Positions 1-7,907 of a stretch of DNA of 32,482 nt are shown here, piece by piece (positions within the stretch are counted from its first letter, which is position 1; every line of letters starts with the position of its first letter). A program made the translations under genes and the position numbers. Source of the stretch: Candidatus Moraniibacteriota bacterium (GTDB taxonomy: Bacteria; Patescibacteriota; Minisyncoccia; Moranbacterales; DUUL01); contig JALVDV010000005.1 of assembly GCA_027008775.1 (NCBI GenBank), positions 67,300 through 99,781 of the forward strand, read 5' to 3'. A model generated the notes under the pieces. That model was not told the DNA's origin and made no database searches. It worked only from the letters and a program-made list of their open reading frames with translations.

Positions 1-492
1 GTTTTTGTAGTTTTATTGTTTTATCAAGTTTTTGTTTGTTTTTTAATTTTTAAAAATTTTTTAGCTTGAAAGGCTGACAGCGTTTGTTTACACATTTTGA
101 CAGAGAGCCGGTTTTTAATTGACAAAAACGTGAAAATATGGTACAACCGAGTGTCAGGTGGGAGGAGTTGCTTGCACTTGAGAGTTCGTTGACAATTAAA
201 TACCAATTGACGCCCAAATTCGGTAACTCTGAGGTGGCGTTGCCTTATTTTTCCACCCGCTCGCTGTTCCGATTGCTCCCAGACACTCTCCTGTTCCACT
301 CCTCCGTCGCTAATCTAAACTCACCACTTAAGAACGATGTTAAAACAATTAACAACTATGCTAAAACGAAACACTGTTTGAAAAAATAATTAAAAAATGT
401 TTTTCTTCATTGTTTTTAAATGGTGAGTTTAGAAGAAAATAAAAAAGAAAAAATAAAATTTAGCCCCCAACAAGGGGGCGAAGGAGGACAAA
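1..492. other. Intergenic region with leader-like inverted repeats
   Basis: No convincing gene is seen; the ORFs here lack ribosome binding sites and protein-like composition. The first 65 bases are T-rich low complexity. A weak promoter-like pair (TTGACA at 119-124, TACAAC 17 bases on) is present but far from any gene. A perfect 12-bp inverted repeat (CTAAACTCACCA at 315-326 and its complement at 421-432) could close a long stem, and a GCCCCC-AACAA-GGGGGC hairpin (463-479) sits directly before the Shine-Dalgarno of the SPFH gene. Together these suggest a structured 5' leader for that gene. Confidence 0.4.
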
Positions 493-1329
493 ATGGAAAT
501 GTTAAGTTTAATAATAAAGGGAGCAATTATTGGGGGGGCGGTCTACAATTCACAAGTAAGAATTCCTGTGAATCATCTTGGCCTCCCCATTTCTATTTTT
601 ACGGGGAGGTTTAAAGATAAAGACAATCATGTCCCTATCCATCCTCCCTATGAGGAGGGGTGGCACCTGAAGCCATTTTGGTGGAAGGTGTTGGTTGTGG
701 ACCAGTCGGCCCAGACCAGAAGGATTGAAAAGCGGGCGTATCCCGCCAACAACGGCACCGTTTTGGTTTCCGGGTTGGTGGAGTGGAGATACTCTAAACG
801 AGCTCTGTTTAGAGTTACTGAAACCAAACAGTCTATTGAGGCCGGCTTGGACGCCTTGATAGACGATCTCTTGTCCAAGGAGGTTGCCGGGGTTGATGTA
901 GAAGACTGTGTCACCCGCAAGGGTGAGCTGAACACAAAGCTCCGACAAAAACTAACCAAGGAGTCTGACCTCATTATCAATGGGGAAAGACTCTCTGAGT
1001 CGGAGAAAAAGTACGGTATTGAGATACTTACCGTACATATTTCTCTGGTTGAATTGCCTCCTGATCTGGAGGAGGCGAGAAACGAGGAGCAGAGAGAGCA
1101 ATACGAACGGCAAGCTCAGAATGTTGAGCGAACCGTTTTGGAAAAGGATGTGGAAGTTTTTACGAAGCTCGGGGCCGATCCAGACTTGGCCCTGAAAATG
1201 GCTATGCAACGGCAGGGAAAACTGCCTGACGGCATGACTGATGAGCGACTGAAGGTTGATGTTCCCGATGGCCTCGGCGGGCTAGTGGGAGCATTGGTAA
1301 AAAAAATAGGGGGTAGGAGTAAAAAATGA
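493..1329 (+). CDS. SPFH/Band-7 (prohibitin/stomatin-like) domain protein
   Basis: A 278-residue protein with the features of the SPFH/Band-7 superfamily. A short hydrophobic N-terminus (about residues 4-17) is followed by a beta-rich SPFH-like segment (about 30-180, with 'NGTVLVSGLVEWRY' and 'YGIEILTVHISLVELPPDLEEA') and then a charged helical, probably coiled-coil stretch rich in E, R and Q (about 188-225). Such proteins form oligomeric scaffolds on membranes; the substrate or partner here is unknown. The start is supported by AAGGAGG six bases before the ATG. The TGA stop overlaps the ATG of the next gene (ATGA), so the two are translationally coupled and probably form a complex. Local composition is more G-rich than in neighbouring genes. 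Family assignment is by pattern, moderately sure. Confidence 0.72.
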   Translation: MEMLSLIIKGAIIGGAVYNSQVRIPVNHLGLPISIFTGRFKDKDNHVPIHPPYEEGWHLKPFWWKVLVVDQSAQTRRIEKRAYPANNGTVLVSGLVEWRYSKRALFRVTETKQSIEAGLDALIDDLLSKEVAGVDVEDCVTRKGELNTKLRQKLTKESDLIINGERLSESEKKYGIEILTVHISLVELPPDLEEARNEEQREQYERQAQNVERTVLEKDVEVFTKLGADPDLALKMAMQRQGKLPDGMTDERLKVDVPDGLGGLVGALVKKIGGRSKK

Positions 1330-1958
1330 AAAAAATCCTTTTTTTTATAATCCTTGGGGTTGTCGGTTTTTCTCTCTTAGCTTCTTTAGTCTCGCGTTTT
1401 AGCGGAGTTTGGCTGGGAGTGGAAATATTCGTTATGCTCACCCTTTTCTTAGTGGTGGGTATGACAAGGACGGAGAGGTTGGACAATGATTCTGCTTCTT
1501 CCATCCCAGAGGAATCAGAATCAAGCACATCATCTCCTCCTTCCTCCAGGCCTGATTGGTGGGCTTGGGGGGGACTGATTATAGTCATTTTGACCGTTAT
1601 CTGCGGGTCGCTCTATATTTACCACAAGGGCCCGTCGGAGGACAAAAAAATAAGAGCTGCGGGGTGGAGGGAAGTCCCGACCGTTCCCTATTCCTGTTTT
1701 TATAACGGGAAAAGGGTAGCGGTAACGGGGATACCTCTCCCCCCGGAAATGGCGGGAAAGGCAGTTGTCTTCCGCCGTTTTCGTTGGAGTGCTTCTTTTG
1801 CCCTTGAGAACGGGAGGTGTAGATTACACTTCACTTCCCCCGGGGTAGAGGAGGCAGTTAAACTGGACAAAAGTAATTATCCCTTGCTTTTGTCCATTAA
1901 TGGGCGCGTGCCGGACACAATCTGGTGGCGCCCGCTAGATTTAGTCACCCGGCCGTAA
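1326..1958 (+). CDS. Membrane protein coupled to the SPFH gene, unknown family
   Basis: A 210-residue protein not recognised as a known family. It has two adjacent hydrophobic segments at the N-terminus (about 3-20 and 27-45), an acidic Ser/Pro-rich linker (about 50-75), a third membrane segment (about 79-100, 'GLIIVILTVICGSLYIY') and a C-terminal domain of about 110 residues. SPFH proteins are often paired with a small membrane partner (compare NfeD/STOMP pairs), and the 4-base overlap with the SPFH gene argues for a shared complex. The tail has no NfeD-like OB-fold motif that I can recognise, so no function is assigned. A strong terminator follows. Confidence 0.6.
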   Translation: MKKILFFIILGVVGFSLLASLVSRFSGVWLGVEIFVMLTLFLVVGMTRTERLDNDSASSIPEESESSTSSPPSSRPDWWAWGGLIIVILTVICGSLYIYHKGPSEDKKIRAAGWREVPTVPYSCFYNGKRVAVTGIPLPPEMAGKAVVFRRFRWSASFALENGRCRLHFTSPGVEEAVKLDKSNYPLLLSINGRVPDTIWWRPLDLVTRP

Positions 1959-1983
1959 CAACGGTTGGGTGACAAACAGAAAA

Positions 1984-2018
1984 GCCCTTGACCGAGGAAA
2001 CGGTCAGGGCTTTTTTTA
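1984..2018 (+). terminator. Rho-independent terminator of the SPFH operon
   Basis: An 11-bp stem with one bulged T (AGCCCTTGACCG / CGGTCAGGGCT), a short A-rich loop and a run of seven T on the plus strand. It lies 25 bases after the membrane-partner gene. On the minus strand the T run is shorter, but it may also stop transcripts of the convergent gene at 2047. Confidence 0.9.
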
Positions 2019-2046
2019 TTGGTTATTGGTCGGTTTTTAGCGTTTT

Positions 2047-3897
2047 TTAGTGACAACCGCAATTGTATCGGGAACCGATGGAAACATGAACGTGATTTAA
2101 TTCGGGATTGACCCAGGCGCCACAAGCGCGGGCGGCGGCGGAAATTTCATCAACAAGATCTTCCCTGCCGTAATCTACCGCATAAGACTGTCCTCTACAA
2201 TTGGTTCCTCCGTAATGACAAGAGTTTCTTTTGTGAGCGCAGGGTGGCTTGCTGTAGTTAAAAGCGCATCTGTCTATTCCGGCTGAATCAGAGATGGAGC
2301 TGATATGATTGGCTTCCGGCGATAAATACCAATCCATGCAATCCATAAATTCTCGCAAGGCCGGCGAGGCATCCGCTTCTTGCGCTTGAATGCCGGGATC
2401 GTAACTGCGGGGACTTTTTTGCGCTCTTCTCTCCGCTTTTCTTCCTCCGGTTTCACCTGTTCCCGCGCCTCCGCCTCTGTTGCCAACGTCCGTTCCTCCG
2501 CCTCTATTTCCGACGTCAGTTCCTCCGCCTCTATTGCCAACGCCAACGCCTCCGCCTTGCGAAATATTGAAGCTGCTTTCCGTGTCACAGCTGAATTGGA
2601 ACCAACCATCATCACCACCTTTGCCAATCATATCTTTGTTAACGGAAAGAAAATTTAAAATCGTGTAAACAACAAGCCAGGAAAGAAGGAAGAGGCTAAA
2701 GCCGAAAATTGTTTTTTGAATTATTTCTTTGGCCAGGCCGGTTAAGCGGGCGCCACCGGAAACAATATACAACACTCCGGCAATGGTCAGCATTAACAAA
2801 GAAACCACTATTAACAAGGATAGAATCAGATCAAAAATATTTTTGATTAAAATAATGAAATGACACAGAGTACAAACTTTATTGATTGATCTGACCTCTT
2901 CATTGCCACCGCTGCCTCCCCCGGCGCACTCCTTGTTGATACCACAAGGCACCAACGGACCGTGGAAGAGGAGAAAATCCACCCCTTTCAGCCCCTCTTC
3001 ACCACAATCATTGGCTTGATTTGTTGTTTGGGTCGTTTGTCCACCGTTTGAACCATTATTTTGCAAACCGTTATTGTTTTGTCCACTTTGATAATTACTA
3101 ATAGCCTGGTTTGATGAGCATCTGATTACGGCACCACCAATGGTACATTGCCAGTTGCACCTTTCTCTGTCGTTTGATGTTTGACAAAATAGACTATTCC
3201 TAACCAAGGTGGCCGGATTTCTACAAGGATTGTTTTTATCAGGCCCGCAAGCATTTGCGTAAGAAAAAGGATTACGACAACATCTTGAACCTTGGTGACA
3301 GTCAAAGCCCAGATCTATATGTCCGCTGGGACAAATGCTACTCGTGGCGCAAACGCCGTTGTTTGCCCGACATCTTTCTTCACCGGTTTCTCTGGGTTCC
3401 CCGCGACATTCTTGCAATTCGGAACATTTTTTATTTATGGCCGTGTCGCCTGACAAACAGGCGTTTTGTGCGTTGCTGGGAGTGTAACAATTACCCGGTC
3501 CCCATCGCCCCGGGTCGTTATAATGTCTAACACAACAATAATCTCTCTCCGGGGGAATTCCCGGGTTGGAAGCCACACAACAAATTTTGCCGTCGTCGCA
3601 AGTGGTATTAAAAGGCGCCTGAGTGGTAAGAATAGGACAACTGTTTTCACAACTGCCTCCCAAGGCTTCACAACAAGCGGTTTTTTTGTAGCATTCTTCA
3701 TCCGGCAAGAGTTGGTAGGCGCCGGCCGGTTCCAAATTGCTACAGTCATTCCCGGTGGTGAAAACACAGCGGTTGCTTAGCATTATCTGATCGCTAAAAC
3801 AACAATTGGCTTGAACGAATCGGGCACCGGAAAAAAACAGGCTGATAAGTAAACCTGCTGAAAGCAAAATGGTTGACTTTATTTTTTTGTTAAACAT
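2047..3897 (-). CDS. Secreted Cys-rich protein with T4SS-pilin-like helices and C-terminal M15-like peptidase domain
   Basis: A 616-residue mosaic. In order: signal peptide (1-30); a Cys-rich region (31-265) with at least two repeats of a C-x3-GG/NG-x-C...C-x4-CC pattern, ending at C107 and C207; an N/Q/G/T linker (265-297); two membrane helices (about 350-381 and 393-418) joined by 'SGGARLTGLAKEIIQ', typical of CPR T4SS-pilin proteins; a Gly-rich linker with three 9-residue repeats 'GGGTDVGNR'; and a C-terminal domain (about 497-616) with H561 in 'CHYGG', D575 in 'AVDYG' and H602/H604 in 'NHVHVS'. That order resembles the zinc ligands of M15/VanY-type peptidases. A surface protein that combines adhesive disulfide modules with a peptidoglycan-cleaving domain is inferred; activity is not shown. 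It lies 79 bases after the solute-binding protein gene and may be co-transcribed. Confidence 0.65.
   Translation of the reverse strand: MFNKKIKSTILLSAGLLISLFFSGARFVQANCCFSDQIMLSNRCVFTTGNDCSNLEPAGAYQLLPDEECYKKTACCEALGGSCENSCPILTTQAPFNTTCDDGKICCVASNPGIPPERDYCCVRHYNDPGRWGPGNCYTPSNAQNACLSGDTAINKKCSELQECRGEPRETGEERCRANNGVCATSSICPSGHIDLGFDCHQGSRCCRNPFSYANACGPDKNNPCRNPATLVRNSLFCQTSNDRERCNWQCTIGGAVIRCSSNQAISNYQSGQNNNGLQNNGSNGGQTTQTTNQANDCGEEGLKGVDFLLFHGPLVPCGINKECAGGGSGGNEEVRSINKVCTLCHFIILIKNIFDLILSLLIVVSLLMLTIAGVLYIVSGGARLTGLAKEIIQKTIFGFSLFLLSWLVVYTILNFLSVNKDMIGKGGDDGWFQFSCDTESSFNISQGGGVGVGNRGGGTDVGNRGGGTDVGNRGGGAGTGETGGRKAERRAQKSPRSYDPGIQAQEADASPALREFMDCMDWYLSPEANHISSISDSAGIDRCAFNYSKPPCAHKRNSCHYGGTNCRGQSYAVDYGREDLVDEISAAARACGAWVNPELNHVHVSIGSRYNCGCH
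2468..2556. repeat. 27-bp tandem repeat inside the M15-like gene
   Basis: Three consecutive 27-bp units beginning CCTCCGCCTCT (2468, 2495, 2522) plus a partial fourth encode the GGGTDVGNR-type linker on the minus strand. Being in multiples of three, copy-number changes would alter linker length without frameshift. Confidence 0.85.
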
Positions 3898-3976
3898 CCG
3901 GTTTTAGAATGTAAATGGTTTATTTTGGGTAAAAATTGTTTTACAACTTTGATTTGCGCACTCGGTTTTTGAAAAA

Positions 3977-5320
3977 TTATTTTCTGACCAAGGCATTGAT
4001 TCTTTCTTGAGCAGTGTTAACCGCTTCTTCGTAGGTGGCCAGACCGCGGTTAACACTGTCAATCATATCATTAAAAATCGCTTCTACAGCATTGTTGTCA
4101 ACTTGTCGCCAGGAACGGGCGGTCAACGCTTGTTGCGCAAAGGGGCCAAGAACAACGTCGTTTTTAAAAACGTTAATTAAGTCGCGACGAGCCGGCGGTT
4201 TGTGAGTTTGTTTAAGATATTCCAGGGTTGGGTCATAACCGGTTAAATCGGAGTTTCTGGGATTGGTAACGAAATTGATATATTGCCAAGCAACTTTAAT
4301 GCGGTAGTCATTGTTGTAATTGGCATTTTGGGGCAGAGCGCGATTTTTAACCACCGCCAAGCCCCAGTAGCTGGGGTAATTGACTGCGCTTACTCCGGTC
4401 GTCTGAGGAACCGGAGCGATGCTAAAATCAAGTTTGGGATCGGATTTTTTGAGGCGATCATACCAGTAGGAATAATTTATCATCATAGCGGTGCGTCCGT
4501 AACGAAAACTGTCCACGGAATAATCTTGTTTGGCATTCCAGCTGTACCAGGGCTTTGAACTGTCCGTAAAGGAAGTAAAAAATTTGAGAGCCTCCACTCC
4601 CGGATCTATATTGGCCAGCCTGGAAGTATGAAAATCGGCTTCCAGGGTGTTGTTTTTGTTCATTACCGCTCCGCCTTGCATCATTAAAAGCATTAAAATG
4701 TCACTGGCGCGGTTGACCGCTCCCGGATTCTTGGCCCGACCCAGGGCAATGCCCGATTGAAGAATGTTGCCGAATTTATCTATTTTGGTGAGCAGTTGCA
4801 CGTCTTTTTTTAGTTCAGCCCAGGTTTTCGGTGGAGAGGTGATGCCGGCCTGGTTAAGGAGATGATTGTTGTAATAAAGGGCCAGGCTGTCGCAATATAA
4901 CGGCTTGGCATAAATCTTGTTCTTGTAAACAAAATCATTGTAAGCGACATCAATAAAAGACTGTTTAAATCTGGCTAAGTCGCTTTCGGAATCCGGTTCG
5001 GGAACAATTTTATCGCCATGCTTCGGCAACCAACTGCTTTTGAAGTAGATAATGTCCGGGGCGGTGCCGTTGGCCATTGCCTTTAAAATTTGATTTTCAA
5101 AATCAGGGATATTGTTGGCAATTTTTTTGTACTTCACATCGGCGACCCGAGGATTAAGACGGGCAAAATCAGTATTGAGACGATTATAAACATCAGAGTC
5201 GTCAAAAACTCCCCAAATTTCCAGAGTAACTTGAGGATATTTGGGCGTTTTCTTTTTGAAACAACCGGCGACAGAAAAACTGATAGTGAATAATAAAAGA
5301 AACAGAAATATTTTTTTCAT
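3977..5320 (-). CDS. Extracellular solute-binding lipoprotein (family 1, sugar-type ABC binding protein)
   Basis: A 447-residue protein with a lipoprotein signal (lipobox 'VAGC', lipidated Cys20) and the typical course of family 1 solute-binding proteins: 'VTLEIWGVFDDSDVYNRL' at the start, 'DIIYFKSSWLP', 'YNNHLLNQAGI.SPPKTWAEL' and 'FRYGRTAMMINYSYW' in the middle, and 'AQERINALV' at the end. The family captures carbohydrates or related solutes for ABC importers. No permease or ATPase gene lies nearby, so the transporter must be elsewhere or the protein acts otherwise. It sits among pilin-like genes but probably has its own promoter, an extended -10 in the terminator region upstream. No Shine-Dalgarno is obvious. 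Confidence 0.85.
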   Translation of the reverse strand: MKKIFLFLLLFTISFSVAGCFKKKTPKYPQVTLEIWGVFDDSDVYNRLNTDFARLNPRVADVKYKKIANNIPDFENQILKAMANGTAPDIIYFKSSWLPKHGDKIVPEPDSESDLARFKQSFIDVAYNDFVYKNKIYAKPLYCDSLALYYNNHLLNQAGITSPPKTWAELKKDVQLLTKIDKFGNILQSGIALGRAKNPGAVNRASDILMLLMMQGGAVMNKNNTLEADFHTSRLANIDPGVEALKFFTSFTDSSKPWYSWNAKQDYSVDSFRYGRTAMMINYSYWYDRLKKSDPKLDFSIAPVPQTTGVSAVNYPSYWGLAVVKNRALPQNANYNNDYRIKVAWQYINFVTNPRNSDLTGYDPTLEYLKQTHKPPARRDLINVFKNDVVLGPFAQQALTARSWRQVDNNAVEAIFNDMIDSVNRGLATYEEAVNTAQERINALVRK

Positions 5321-5363
5321 TTTTGTTTTTTAGTGGCAAGCAACTAAATTTTTTCGTTGTTTT

Positions 5364-5372
5364 ATTATAACA
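5364..5372 (-). promoter_or_regulatory. Extended -10 promoter for the solute-binding protein gene
   Basis: On the minus strand TGTTATAAT (TGn plus a perfect TATAAT) lies about 44 bases before the start codon. The -35 region is poor, as expected for extended -10 promoters. Confidence 0.55.
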
Positions 5373-5388
5373 TAATTATTTTGGAAAA

Positions 5389-5416
5389 CAAAAAAAGCGA
5401 TCTGTTCGCTCTTTTT
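5389..5416 (-). terminator. Terminator after the minus-strand pilin cluster
   Basis: On the minus strand a short stem AGCGA-ACAGA-TCGCT is extended by A/T pairing and followed by T7. It is placed about 30 bases after the stop of the 5447-5836 gene. The arrangement is symmetric and may also work on the plus strand. Confidence 0.65.
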
Positions 5417-5446
5417 GTTTTTTTGTTTATTTTAGCCAAGTTCGTA

Positions 5447-5836
5447 TTACCTCCAGCTAAACTCCTCACCAATAAGGGCTTTGCTGAGGAATACTACAAT
5501 AGCATAACCCAAAACACTGACAACCATACCGATAATGGCATAGGTAATCATATCTCTGGCCGTATCTGCTCGGTCACCACCACTGGATGTTAGGAAGAAT
5601 AAACCGGCAATAACGAAGACCAAAACGGCTAAAGCGAAGACTACCTTTAGTAACCCCTTAATAACATCAAAGATTATACTAACCAAATTTGTATCACCAG
5701 ATTTATTGACGCCTAATTGGGTTGCTTTACTTTCATCAATCTCAAATTGAGCTTGAGTAGTTGGAGAAAACAAAAAAATAGGCATAGCCACAACAGCACT
5801 CAATACCAGTCCGGTGATTATTTTATTTATTTTCAT
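5447..5836 (-). CDS. T4SS-pilin-like (TrbC/VirB2-like) two-helix membrane protein
   Basis: A 129-residue protein with a signal peptide (1-29, cleavage near 'TQA-Q') and two membrane helices (about 62-84 and 97-120) linked by 'TSSGGDRADTARDMITYA'. This hydrophobic-GG/basic/amphipathic-hydrophobic arrangement is what Pfam calls T4SS_pilin in CPR bacteria, related to VirB2/TrbC pilins. A strong Shine-Dalgarno (AGGAGGTGAT) precedes the ATG. It is the last of three consecutive genes of this type on the minus strand. Its close similarity to the 8305-8757 product ('ITYAIIGLVVSVLGFAIV') suggests duplication across the divergent promoter. Role in a pilus or secretion channel is inferred from family only. 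Confidence 0.8.
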   Translation of the reverse strand: MKINKIITGLVLSAVVAMPIFLFSPTTQAQFEIDESKATQLGVNKSGDTNLVSIIFDVIKGLLKVVFALAVLVFVIAGLFFLTSSGGDRADTARDMITYAIIGMVVSVLGYAIVVFLSKALIGEEFSWR

Positions 5837-5908
5837 CGCATATCACCTCCTTCCTGTTTTAATTTTTATTTTTATCCAAATTTGCTTTTTTATTCCTTAG
5901 TGATTCCA

Positions 5909-6559
5909 CTATTGGGTAATCAATTCCACTATTTTTTTAACTATAATCAAAGACATTCCGGTGGCAATCATTCCAACAATTGAGTACTTGATTGTTTTGC
6001 CGGCTCTTTCCGCCACATCAACCGTTCCCGCCAAAAGATACATAATTCCACCGATAACCAATCCTATTATAGCAAGAATTCCCACAATTGACAACAAAAA
6101 CTGCAAAGCTCGTCCGACAATTTCGGCGACGGAAGGCGCTTGACCGATATTGGTTGGCATGGGAGCGTTTTCTCCGCCAAGGACTATCACTTTTATTTCT
6201 TTTAAAAAAGCCGGGCCGGCTACGGCCAAGGCCAGTCCGATAATGGCAAAGGTGATAGTTTGTTGCGCCAATTTCTTCATTGTCTCATTGCCACCACCGG
6301 TGGCGGAAAGAATATACATTACACCGCCAATAACCAAGGCTAGCGTGGCTAAAAAGGCGATAATACTTCCCAGTTTAACCATAACGTTCTGTAAAAAGTC
6401 GGTGAGACTGGGAGTGCCGACGGGATTTTTAAATTCTATATTAGTTGGCGCAGCCAAAGAAAAGTGACTAGCTAAAGAAAGCGCCAGTCCGACTGTTGCT
6501 AAAAAAATTACTAATAGAAGAACTTTTTTATTTGTAAAAATATTTTTGGAAATTTTCAT
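5909..6559 (-). CDS. Tandem T4SS-pilin-like protein (two units, four helices)
   Basis: The track starts at a TTG (6580); the ATG at 6559 gives a better signal-peptide start ('MKISKNIFTNKKVLLL') and a 216-residue protein. After the signal peptide it contains two successive TrbC/VirB2-like units. The first has 'LATLALVIGGVMYILSATGGG' followed by 'AQQTITFAIIGLALAVAGPAFL'. The second has 'GILAIIGLVIGGIMYLLAG' followed by 'KTIKYSIVGMIATGMSLIIVKK'. The internal duplication is visible by eye. It lies 62 bases after the next gene of the same kind upstream and 72 bases before the single-unit gene downstream, so an operon is likely. No good Shine-Dalgarno is seen at either start. Confidence 0.78.
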   Translation of the reverse strand: MKISKNIFTNKKVLLLVIFLATVGLALSLASHFSLAAPTNIEFKNPVGTPSLTDFLQNVMVKLGSIIAFLATLALVIGGVMYILSATGGGNETMKKLAQQTITFAIIGLALAVAGPAFLKEIKVIVLGGENAPMPTNIGQAPSVAEIVGRALQFLLSIVGILAIIGLVIGGIMYLLAGTVDVAERAGKTIKYSIVGMIATGMSLIIVKKIVELITQ

Positions 6560-6641
6560 AAGATTAATTTTATTTGGCAAATGTCTGCCGGTAGCTTTTT
6601 ATTGTGTTGATAAATTTATTCTATGAATCATTTTTGTTTTG

Positions 6642-7724
6642 TTAACCACCGATTAAAGCGAAAACTTGCTTAACAATTATTAGAGAGGCGCCGGCAACTA
6701 CCACGCCAATGATTGAGTAAAACAGGCCTTTTCTGGCTTTTTCTCCCCGGCCGGTATCTCCCCCGGCCAGAATAAATAGAATTCCGGAAATAGCGAAAGA
6801 GATGGTGGCAATGATACCAAAAACTACCAGAATAAAGTTTAACGCGCTTTCTATGATGGCTTTAATGGGTTTGGCATTTCTGATAACATCACCTCCACCG
6901 CTACCACTTGATCTGGCCAGTTCCACTATTTCCTTGAGAATAGACGGCGCGGCAACGGCAATGGCAAAGCCGATGAGGGCATAAGTAATGATTTTTTTGC
7001 CCAACTCTATCTGCGCGCTGCGACCGGTGGAGGTGATATAGACCAGCCCGCCGATAACTATCATTATAACCGCCAGCCAACCGATAATAGCTTGCAATTT
7101 GGCTAGAAAATTTCCTATCAGGGCGGTAAAACTGTTAACACTGAGGGGGTTTTGATAGGTGACTTCCAGAGCCGGCAATTGTAATCCTTTTAAATTTTTT
7201 CTCGCCTCAGCCAATTGTTCTTTTTCGTAATATCTTTGTCCATCTTCCTCGTACACGTAGCCGTTTATCCTTTCATTTTGACCATTTGGTTTAAGATATA
7301 TTTCTTCCCCATACCACATAGTGGGGCGATCGTGTGTCCACTCACCCGTTAGACCTCTCCATGCTCCTCCGGATTGTTCTATTTTATCAATAAATAAATC
7401 ACCGTCTGTTCTGTCCGGATCTCCAGCTTCTATGTTTTCTTTCCCGTATATATTCTCAAATTCCCCCAAAATAATTCCGTCATTAAGATTTAACTTGTAT
7501 TTTAATATTTTTACAATTTGCCTATTGATACCGTCATTTTTTATGCCATGTTCATCCAGCCAGTCACCGGCGCGTTCGTCAAATTCTTCATTAGTGGCGT
7601 TGTTTCGTTGCTGATAATTTTGTTGCGCCAAACTTTTATCATAAAAGGACGAGGTAAAAAAGACAAGCAGGCCTATAAATAAAATTGGTAAAATAGACAA
7701 CAAATTAAATTCACGAGAAAACAT
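6642..7724 (-). CDS. Tandem T4SS-pilin-like protein with long N-terminal extracellular domain
   Basis: A 360-residue protein with an N-terminal signal or anchor (about 8-30), a hydrophilic region of about 160 residues ('WLDEHGIKNDGINRQIVKIL', 'TMWYGEEIYLKPNGQNERI') with no recognised family, then two TrbC/VirB2-like units. The first has 'WLAVIMIVIGGLVYITSTGRS' then 'ITYALIGFAIAVAAPSILKEIV'. The second has 'GIIATISFAISGILFILAGGD' then 'FYSIIGVVVAGASLIIVKQV'. It is the first gene of the three-gene minus-strand pilin unit, preceded by an extended -10 promoter about 80 bases upstream. The duplicated architecture matches the next gene, implying that the two arose by duplication. Confidence 0.78.
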   Translation of the reverse strand: MFSREFNLLSILPILFIGLLVFFTSSFYDKSLAQQNYQQRNNATNEEFDERAGDWLDEHGIKNDGINRQIVKILKYKLNLNDGIILGEFENIYGKENIEAGDPDRTDGDLFIDKIEQSGGAWRGLTGEWTHDRPTMWYGEEIYLKPNGQNERINGYVYEEDGQRYYEKEQLAEARKNLKGLQLPALEVTYQNPLSVNSFTALIGNFLAKLQAIIGWLAVIMIVIGGLVYITSTGRSAQIELGKKIITYALIGFAIAVAAPSILKEIVELARSSGSGGGDVIRNAKPIKAIIESALNFILVVFGIIATISFAISGILFILAGGDTGRGEKARKGLFYSIIGVVVAGASLIIVKQVFALIGG

Positions 7725-7803
7725 TTCTGTTTTGTTTTGTTATTTTTATAATTGTTTAATCATTTTTTCGGTTTTTGTCGAATATTCTTGTGTTGCAGGG
7801 TAA

Positions 7804-7833
7804 ATTATATCATATATTTAAGGAGAATAACAA
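7804..7833 (-). promoter_or_regulatory. Promoter of the minus-strand pilin operon
   Basis: Reading the minus strand: TTGTTA, 18 bases, TATAAT with an extended TGa in front. It is divergent from the plus-strand promoter 60 bases away, so both arms of the pilin cluster can be driven from one control region. Confidence 0.6.
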
Positions 7834-7868
7834 TCAGCCGGAAAGTTTGTTTTGGATAACTTGGTTAT

Positions 7869-7897
7869 TTGCTAATACTTTACTTGTTTGTTATAAT
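7869..7897 (+). promoter_or_regulatory. Promoter of the plus-strand pilin operon
   Basis: TTGCTA, 17 bases, TATAAT with extended TGt. The predicted transcription start (about 7904) is only a few bases before the first ATG (7908), so the first mRNA would be leaderless or nearly so. Confidence 0.62.
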
Positions 7898-7907
7898 TTA
7901 GAGGTAA

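Noticed and set aside
138-389. 83-residue ORF near the window start
   Set aside because: No Shine-Dalgarno, composition not protein-like, overlaps other spurious frames.
420-614. 64-residue ORF overlapping the SPFH gene start
   Set aside because: It runs through the leader hairpin and the real gene's ribosome binding site in another frame.
2274-2658. Open frames antisense to or in other frames of the repeat-linker region
   Set aside because: The 27-bp repeats create long open frames on both strands; the minus-strand frame with signal peptide and helices is the real gene.
3977-5320. Complete sugar ABC importer
   Set aside because: Only the binding lipoprotein is present; no permease or ATPase genes in the window.
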